64,000 nucleotides of DNA. Source: Hexactinellida sp. DTS-2022 (taxonomy: Eukaryota > Porifera > Hexactinellida). The stretch is taken from NCBI GenBank assembly GCA_028753945.1, contig JAPNXP010000002.1:12710001-12774000 (forward strand). The letters are read 5' to 3'. The stretch's first letter is position 1. The number at the start of each line of letters is the position of its first letter. The notes beneath the pieces were generated by a model that worked only from the letters and a program-made list of their open reading frames with translations, made no database searches and had not been told where the DNA came from. This document shows, in pieces, positions 57,915-64,000 of the stretch. The position numbers and the translations under genes were made by a program.

Positions 57915-60363
57915 TTAGATGACTTTTTTACATTCAAAAGTCTGTTTATAGTTTCTCTTGTCACTGATAGTTTTAACACCATCGGATTTGTGTAGAAAAT
58001 TCAAGCTAATGTTTTTGGGGATACTTTTATCAAAATATGTACTCTTTTTTTTCTTTCGCTTTTGCCAGATCTCTTCTACTAATGTAGTATCTTGAAATGT
58101 AGAAAAATCCTTTGTTCTCTTAAAAACTTTGTCACTTATAGGCTCAAATCCAAATTTGAAAGCATTTATTCTCCCTTCTAGACCTCCTCGCAATTTTCTT
58201 AAGAAATCACCTGGTCTAAGTTTATTCTCGTTGTTAAGAATATTCGATTTAAGAATTCGCATCCAATTTTCTACGATTGCATTACTATGCCTTACATTGA
58301 TTTTACCTGGTGACATAACTGGACCTAAAATCAGACTACTCCAAATAGGACATATTGGCATATAATGTATGACTAAAAATTCAGGTAACGCTGGTAGATA
58401 ATAGTTCTTGTTTTCCTCAAAATATGTGGTCTTATATCTAATTTCTAATTCATTAATTCGTTCTTGACATTTTCTTAGTAGAGTATCAAAATATCTACCA
58501 AATGGAGATCTATCTTTGTAACTTTTACCATCTCCAAAGTCATTGGGAAGTTCTTCATCTATTTCATCTAAATAATCAAATTCATTAGTAACTTCTTCCT
58601 CTCGAAATCTCAGTGCATTTTCAATTGTATTCACATGAAGGTTTATTTCTGGAAATTTTCTTCTCGACAAACACAGCATACATAGAGCAATGAAAAGTTG
58701 TTCAAATTTTTCAAATTTTGTTGACGATACTAGCCTAGCCATTACAAACATAATGCATCTTTTGACAACTTTACTAGTTCTCATACTACGTTCTAGTTTA
58801 TAGCTGATGCGGTGCATCAAATGAGCTGAGCATATATGTAGTACTCTTCTATTTTTCTCAAATTTCTGTGGTGAATTGTGAATAAAATCCCAACAAGCAT
58901 CAAGATAATCTTCAAGTTGTTCTTTATTAAAAATCCTGCAGATACTATGCAGCATTACCCAACTAAAATCCACTTCGATGTGAGCGGGGCAGATTTCATG
59001 GTTCAATACCAACTTCACATCATAGCTCCATTTGTGTAAAAAGTGTGTAATTTCTACATTAGTATGGCTGCTACTCAGCATCTCAGCAAGGGGTATAGGG
59101 CTCATTTTCATTATTGGGTGCTTTAATGTTAGAGCATAGTATAGAATTTTTTTGGCCTCTATCTATCTTTCTAACAACAGAACCTGTGGCATCCAAATGT
59201 AGAGATAATTTAGTCTTGTCAATTGACTTTAAGATAAGTAATTGTTCCTCACTATACATGTGTATGACAATAGGATATCTTGATATTTTTTGTAGGTACC
59301 CATCAATAACTTTCCCTTTTATTGCACTGTCATATGTTTTCTTTGTAATAATAATATCCTCCCACATATCATCATCGAACCGACGTTTTGAAAAATGTTG
59401 AGACTTAATTTTTCGTAGCACATGCGTTGAATGCAACTGGTTCATATTTCCGTGCTTGGCAGTTTCTAAAGCATCTGAGTTCTTGAAAAGGTCATAATGA
59501 TAATTAATAGCTGAAATGCTTAACATATTTTCGCCTATTGATTCCCGCTGTTGCCCTGATATTTTTCGACTGTATGCAGTTCTATTATCAAAGTGTTCAT
59601 TTGAAAGAACACCTTCTGCAAAAAAATTAACTGTCACATAATCCAATTCAAATTGAGGCGCTTCATCAATCCAAAGTGAAAATTTAACACATTCAGCAAA
59701 TTTGCAAACTGCTTGAGCTACAATAAAACGACATTCGCGAAAACTCGAATTCACATTAATTCTGTGGTATATAAATTTGATTACACAATAGGGGAAAAAA
59801 ACGCTGAGCTTCTGGTTGAAAATATAGGTCCAATTTGAAAGTAATTTGTTGCATCCAATTTTTGGCTTAATAGAGATCCATTCTTGAGGAGTGAGTATAA
59901 ATCGGTTAGGTTGTTGAGTTTCAGAATTGAAAGAAAATAAATTATCATCAGCTTCAATGATAACAGATCCTTTTTCATTAATAACCGGTGATGGAGGACT
60001 ATTTTGTGGACTTGTAGAGATCAGAATTGAGTCATTTGATTGTTGGATTGTCGAAGGAAAAATACTACCCAAGTTTGATCGGTCAAAACTAACAATTAAT
60101 TGAATTTTATCCTGATCTAAATCCATTGAATCGTAGTTCGCATTTACTTTGTCCTGAATATTACAATTGTTGTTATGCCAAAAATGCATTAGCTTTTTCC
60201 TCATAGTTGTTCGATTCCTATTAAATATTATTTTAGATAACATACCCCAAATTGAGAAAGAATCGCGCCAATTACAATAACTGAGTTTGGGTCGGATTTC
60301 AGACCATGGTAAATCCAATCTTGAGATTGCATGCTCGAATTTCTCAGAAAAATCTCCGCCCAT
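57915..60363 (-). pseudogene. DDE-type transposase in two overlapping frames
   Basis: Part 1 runs from ATG 60361-60363 to a stop at 59083; part 2 from ATG 59109-59111 to a stop at 57915. Homologous sequence continues from one frame to the other at a run of seven A (minus strand, near 59148): part 1 reads KLSLHLDATGSVVRK just before it, and the part 2 frame is open upstream of its ATG back to that run. Candidate catalytic residues are Asp in LHLDATG (59191-59193), Asp49 in EVDFSWVML and Glu281 in SNAIVENWMRILK of part 2, with an intervening CSAHLMH (94-100), the Cys/His insert seen in several eukaryotic DDE superfamilies. I recognise the SPIPLAEML and NAIVENW blocks from unnamed transposon proteins of Hydra and aphids. 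The break could be a one-base indel, a sequencing error or a recoding site. Part 1's N-terminal ~350 residues have no known domain. Confidence 0.75.
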
Positions 60364-60589
60364 GATCTCGGGCAAAGGGACGCAATTATAAATAAAATAA
60401 CAAATATTACAGAAGCACTTTATTGATTAGTACATAATTCTGGTCTTATAAATAATTCGAAATGCAGCACTCAAGATGCAAATTTGTGGAAAAATTATGA
60501 AGGGCCTAATCTAAATTATGACAATCGAATAACTTAGTGTCAAAATATGCATATGACTAGACAGAATAATTAATTTGTTTCTATCTATT

Positions 60590-61030
60590 GTATAGTATTT
60601 CTGCGATTGAATAGAAGCCACCTCGAATTAACAAGTGAATCAATATACATATTACAAGTTGAAACAATAAATTAGATTTAACACTTTCAATCGAACTGAA
60701 GTGTGAGTAAACAAAGAAATTTCAAACCCCATTTGTGGCATGAATTAAATCCATTGTGAAAATTTGTCTTCTCCCATCAGACGCAGAATTTTATGGTGAA
60801 TTCAATGGTGTAATAAAAATTGGGGGTTTAGTAAAACATTTTTTGAGTTATGGACCAGACAAATTTTGAAAGGTGTCAAAACTGTGTCCAAAATGTGTTA
60901 ATCAAAAATCGTAACCCCAGGTGCAAATTATACGATCACTCCGCACCTACATGCCAAGTTTCAGCCCATAATGTATACAGGTATGGCCAGGGCACCTGTA
61001 CGAAGAAATAATAAAAATAAAAATAATAAA
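60590..61030 (-). repeat. Array-unit fragment inside the OTU transposon
   Basis: Inverted array text (GAAATTTCAAACCCCATTTG, ATCGTAACCCCAGGTGCAAA without the adjacent TIR, CCATGCCAAGTTTCAGCCC-like) lies between the right arm and the transposase start, ending in an (AATAAA)n-like tract. No hairpin is included. It may be a captured or inserted piece and could displace the promoter of the transposase. Confidence 0.65.
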
Positions 61031-61249
61031 AATCACATATAAAAGAAAGAATATCTAATTAAGGTTGTCAATATGAAACATGATGACCGCGTTTTTAAAT
61101 GGAGCAACAGTTGAATAGAATAGAACACAGTTTAGTTTTATAAAGAAGTATATTAGAAACTTTTATAATTAGCATTTCTGTAGTATTAGAATATTAATAA
61201 ACAAATGTATGTTTGGAAGAGGGAATCAGACATGTGTCAGCAAAGTCAT

Positions 61250-61812
61250 CATGGCATAAGCAGATCTCGGATAAGTTTGAAAATTTCCTGAGCTAATATA
61301 CCGCTACTAGCCTCAAAGTGTGCCAAAGGAGAACTATATAAGTGACTTGGTTTGCTTTGTATAACGTTAACAAGTGTGCTCAGTATAGAACTTAAATGCC
61401 AAAATTTTATGAATATACAAATTTTATGCAAAGTCATCTTGGCATAAACAGATCTCGTATAAGTTTGAAAATTTCCTGAGCTAATATACCGCTACTAGTC
61501 TCAAAGTGTGCCAAAGGAGAACTATAGAAGTGACTTGGTTTGCATTGTATAACGTTAACAAGTGTGCTCAGTATAGAACTTAAATGCCAAAATTTTATGA
61601 ATATACAAATTTTATGCAAAGTCATCTTGGCATAAACAGATCTCGGATAAGTTTGAAAATTTCCTGAGCTAATATACCGCTACTAGCCTCAAAGTGTGCC
61701 AAAGGAGAACTATATAAGTGACTTGGTTTGCATTGTATAACGTTAACAAGTGTGCTCAGTATAGAATTACATGCCAAAATTCGAAAAAAATGACCCTTTT
61801 TGCAAACTCATC
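61250..61812 (-). repeat. Three tandem 188-bp units in right TIR
   Basis: Inverted counterpart of 56220-56971 with units from 61250, 61438 and 61626. One unit fewer than on the left, so unit number changes independently in the two arms. Confidence 0.9.
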
Positions 61813-62214
61813 ATGGGGTGACCCAATCTCCAAATGTTTTGAAAATTTAATGGGCCAATGTACCACATGTAGGCTCCATTAATCTTGAAGGACTAATTGA
61901 TATTTGTTCTAGTTTCCATTTTATTAGCTACATAAGTGTGCTCGGATTTCGCTGCTAACTTCACACTCGTTGGGAGTTGACTGTATTGAAATTAATAATT
62001 CAATTTATTCGAAGAAAAAGTCTTAGTTTAATTAATTAATTAAGGTCGTATAACTCGTATTATATTCAATTGATGATAATTGATAAAATTAGAAATTAAA
62101 AAAATGAAAATTATAAAAAATAACTTCTTAACCTGAACTACAAAAGCAGTAGATGGATTGAACACTGAACAGTCTATCATAAACGGAATGGATTCGATGG
62201 ATCAACCCACTTTA

Positions 62215-62545
62215 TCTGAACTGAACGAACTGAACGAACGAACGAAAGAGTTGAACGAACGAACGAACTGAACGAACTGAACGAACTGAACGAACTGAAC
62301 GAACTGAACGAACGAACGAACGAATTGAATGAACGAACGAACGAACGAACGAACGAACGAACGAACTGAACGAATTGAACGAACTGAACGAATTGAACGA
62401 ACTGAACGAACGAATTGAACGAATTGAATGAACTTAATTGAACGTATTGAACGAACGCGGGTTAGCCCGTGAACGAACTGAACGAACGCTGGTGGAGCTG
62501 AAGTTAGGTGGTGAACTTGAACGAACTGAACGTGCGTCAATTTGA
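62215..62545. repeat. Subterminal GAACGAACT array of the hAT
   Basis: Dense tandem and interspersed copies of GAACGAACTGAACGAA at the right end of the hAT. The 112-codon minus-strand ORF (Phe/Val/Arg/Ser-rich) merely reads the repeat. Subterminal repeats of this type are the expected transposase-binding sites in hAT elements. Confidence 0.85.
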
Positions 62546-63020
62546 GATGAACTGAATTGCGTCAATTCAGTCCGTTCGCGAACCTTTCATTCCCTGGAAA
62601 CAAGCTTGAAAATGACGATCGGTTTAAAAGCCATTTGAGACAGAAACCTGCTGCAAATGGTGTTTTATAACCTCCAGATCGCTAAAATTTACGAGTAGAA
62701 GGAGGGGCTATCCCAGCTAGTTTACTGGGGCTTCGCCCTCGACTGAACGCTATGTGGTCAAAATTCCAAACGACAACTGTTCAGAGGTTGATCAGTCGAG
62801 TTGTTCCTATTTTAGACTCATATTCTGTCCATATATGTAAAGTCTGCAATTTATTTTTCTGAAGCAAGCTTGGCTCCCCCTGACAAGTATCCCGGCTACG
62901 CCACTGCTAGGGGGTGCTACGGCACCTCCTGAAACTCTGTCAACACCCCCTAGTGGGGGTACTCAGAGAATTCAAGGTGTGTTTAGAATTTATTGTAATT
63001 AAGTTGAATAGCATAACTAG

Positions 63021-63457
63021 CATACCTGCCAACCTATTTGAGTCATATCCCTCATAGGGCTCAAATCTTCCCCTGTACCAAAATCCGTGTACATCTCCCA
63101 AAGATTTCTCGCTCGCTGCGCTCGCTCGTTCCGGGAAATATTATTCAGGGAATTACGAAAGACATATCAAAATTATTACTTTGAAAAGGTATATTCAATT
63201 AAATATATACTGTATAGGGATTCCCTAAACGCTTGAAAGATATAGTATAAACCAAGTTGTGCCTTTATGTCGTCAATGTAGAATGCATGTCAGAATATAC
63301 TATCATCACTGTCGATGTTTTAGGCATCATTTAAATTATAATTAGTAAATTAATAATCCCAATACAAATGGAATATATCCCTGTATGTTTTACAGAACAG
63401 CCAAAATGGTTAAATCCCTGTACTGTACAGGGAATCCCTGTACGGTTGGCAGTTATG
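63021..63457. mobile_element. TIR element, CATACCTGCCAACC ends, copy 3
   Basis: Starts CATACCTGCCAACC, ends GGTTGGCAGTTATG. An exact 6-base duplication AACTAG (63015-63020, 63458-63463) flanks it. Interior with TCCCTGTACAGGGA motifs and CTCGCTCGCTGCGCTCGCTC. Cleanest border of the three copies. Confidence 0.8.
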
Positions 63458-63861
63458 AACTAGCCCACTTCAATACGTATATGAGAATTAGCATGAATGT
63501 CTAGTCAAATTTATCACTTTGTACTTTGAAATCTACGTCATAGGCGGTTCGATAAACAAATCTGAGGGGTGGGCAGTGACTATTTCAGGGGTTCTGTATC
63601 TTCAAATTCCTAACTAAAATTCAACATGCTAATCTCTTATTAATCTCAAATAATCAAATCTCAAATATGTAAATACAATAATGTTAGTGAGTGAGTTAGA
63701 TCTATCTGTAATTATACTAAAGGTATATAATTGGGCCATATGCGAAACTGAACTTCAGGTCTGGGTGGGCACGGATCTTGCGATGCGGATGTTACCAACT
63801 AAACACGATACAATAATTACATAACTAGCTAAAGATAAGTAGCTTCTGGATGTCTAATATC

Positions 63862-63997
63862 TCAGTTTTAGAGATCTCCATAACAGGAGTATTACCCATT
63901 GAATGGCAAATCTAGGAACCTGATTTTGTGAAGCTATTTGTTCCTCTTATCCCGAAATTCTAATTTACCGTGTTTGTATTAACGAGCTTCTGCTGTA
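63862..63997. mobile_element. Pogo-like MITE, partial
   Basis: Right end ATTAACGAGCTTCTGCTG then TA, with GAACCTGATTTTGTGAAGCT shared in modified form with 39169-39355 and 12394-12562. The left end is degenerate. Confidence 0.55.
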
Positions 63998-64000
63998 TTT

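Larger units (their letters stand above)
55894..61983 (-). mobile_element. 6.1 kb DNA transposon encoding DDE transposase and OTU protease
   Basis: Outermost CAGTCAACTCCC and GGGAGTTGACTG with TA outside both. Next are long inverted arms (about 56066-57122 and 61098-61968) containing tandem 188-bp units, four on the left and three on the right. Left of the arm is an extra ~170 bp fold-back (55894-56065, GGAGTTGAC at both ends), reduced on the right to a few bases. Three ORFs on one strand lie between the arms: transposase part 1, transposase part 2 and OTU protease. A fragment of array unit (60590-61030) lies between the promoter-side arm and the genes. Superfamily not identified. It sits inside the hAT 53207-62596. 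Confidence 0.82.
53207..62596 (-). mobile_element. Full-length hAT transposon (9.4 kb with insert)
   Basis: Ends CAGGGAATGAAAGGTTCACG and GCGAACCTTTCATTCCCTG, with an exact 8-base duplication GAAACAAG (53199-53206, 62597-62604). The subterminal regions are arrays of GAACGAACTGAACGAAC (53215-53405 and 62215-62545). It carries a decayed hAT transposase on the minus strand and was invaded by the 6.1 kb OTU-protease transposon, so its own length was about 3.3 kb. Confidence 0.93.
51761..62906. mobile_element. 11 kb hAT-like element, multiply invaded
   Basis: Left CAGTAGCGTTTCCAATGGGG with GGGGGAGC, right GGCTCCCCCTGACAAG then CGGCTACGCCACTG. Border octamers CTAGGTGG/CTAGGGGG (51753-51760, 62907-62914) match at 7 of 8. 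Its own sequence is only about 1.1 kb (51761-52221, 52896-53198, 62605-62906); the rest is the Helitron and the 9.4 kb hAT. No gene of its own is seen. Confidence 0.6.
62907..64000. other. Right flank, non-coding, with small elements
   Basis: No gene seen. 62907-63014 resumes the outer hAT-like element (CTAGGGGGTGCTAC, with CACCCCCTAGTGGGGGT). After 63463 the sequence is unique AT-rich DNA apart from a partial MITE at the edge. Confidence 0.5.

Noticed and set aside
56408..61625. Repeated 62-63 codon ORFs as a gene family
   Set aside because: They arise from the 188-bp units, whose length is not a multiple of three; each ends just inside the next unit.
62202..62540. 112-codon Phe/Val/Arg/Ser-rich protein
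   Set aside because: Translation of the GAACGAACT subterminal array of the hAT.

Overview
The window looks like AT-rich, gene-poor, transposon-dominated DNA from an invertebrate animal. The evidence is a CR1/L2-type LINE with an ATT-repeat tail, a Charlie-type hAT end (CAGTGGTTCTCAAAC), pogo-like TA-flanked MITEs, Helitrons, MULEs, an apparent Academ-type element, and one animal-compatible ribosomal protein ORF (eL43/RPL37A). I cannot name the species. Nothing bacterial (ribosome binding sites, operons, CRISPR) is present. Only one ORF looks like a host cellular gene: RPL37A at 40318-40593 (-). All other convincing coding sequence belongs to mobile elements, mostly decayed.

Layout. 1-575: truncated Ty3/gypsy reverse transcriptase. 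590-2200: non-coding, with microsatellites. 2.2-24.0 kb: a higher-order array of ~0.8-1.4 kb units, each carrying a ~118 bp near-perfect hairpin, with clusters of a ~60 bp palindromic mini-repeat. The array is interrupted by a 3 kb inverted-repeat element with promoter-like and splice-like signals (9370-12352), a pogo-like MITE and a satellite. 24.0-34.5 kb: a large TIR-bounded element holding inverted copies of the same array unit. Inserted in these are an Academ-like element (26011-28494) and a Helitron (28502-31550), itself split by a MULE (29410-31501) with a RING-finger ORF. 34.7-36.2 kb: palindromic MULE. 36.9-39.1 kb: a TIR element containing a 5'-truncated LINE. 39.2-41.3 kb: MITEs and RPL37A. 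41.4-48.1 kb: an element with minisatellite TIRs, filled with hAT elements, one having ~1.2 kb inverted arms (43455-47923). 48.3-50.75 kb: more copies of the array unit.

50.75-62.9 kb is a set of nested insertions resolved by exact target-site duplications. An 11 kb hAT-like element (51761-62906) contains a mini-Helitron and a 9.4 kb hAT (53207-62596) with a broken transposase. Inside that hAT sits a 6.1 kb DNA transposon (55894-61983) encoding a DDE-type transposase in two overlapping frames plus an OTU-type deubiquitinase-like cysteine protease with an intact catalytic triad. This last element is the best candidate for an under-described system. The RING-carrying MULE at 29.4-31.5 kb is a second mobile element in the same window with a ubiquitin-pathway domain.

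All calls rest on reading the sequence. Family names are by motif recognition, not database search.
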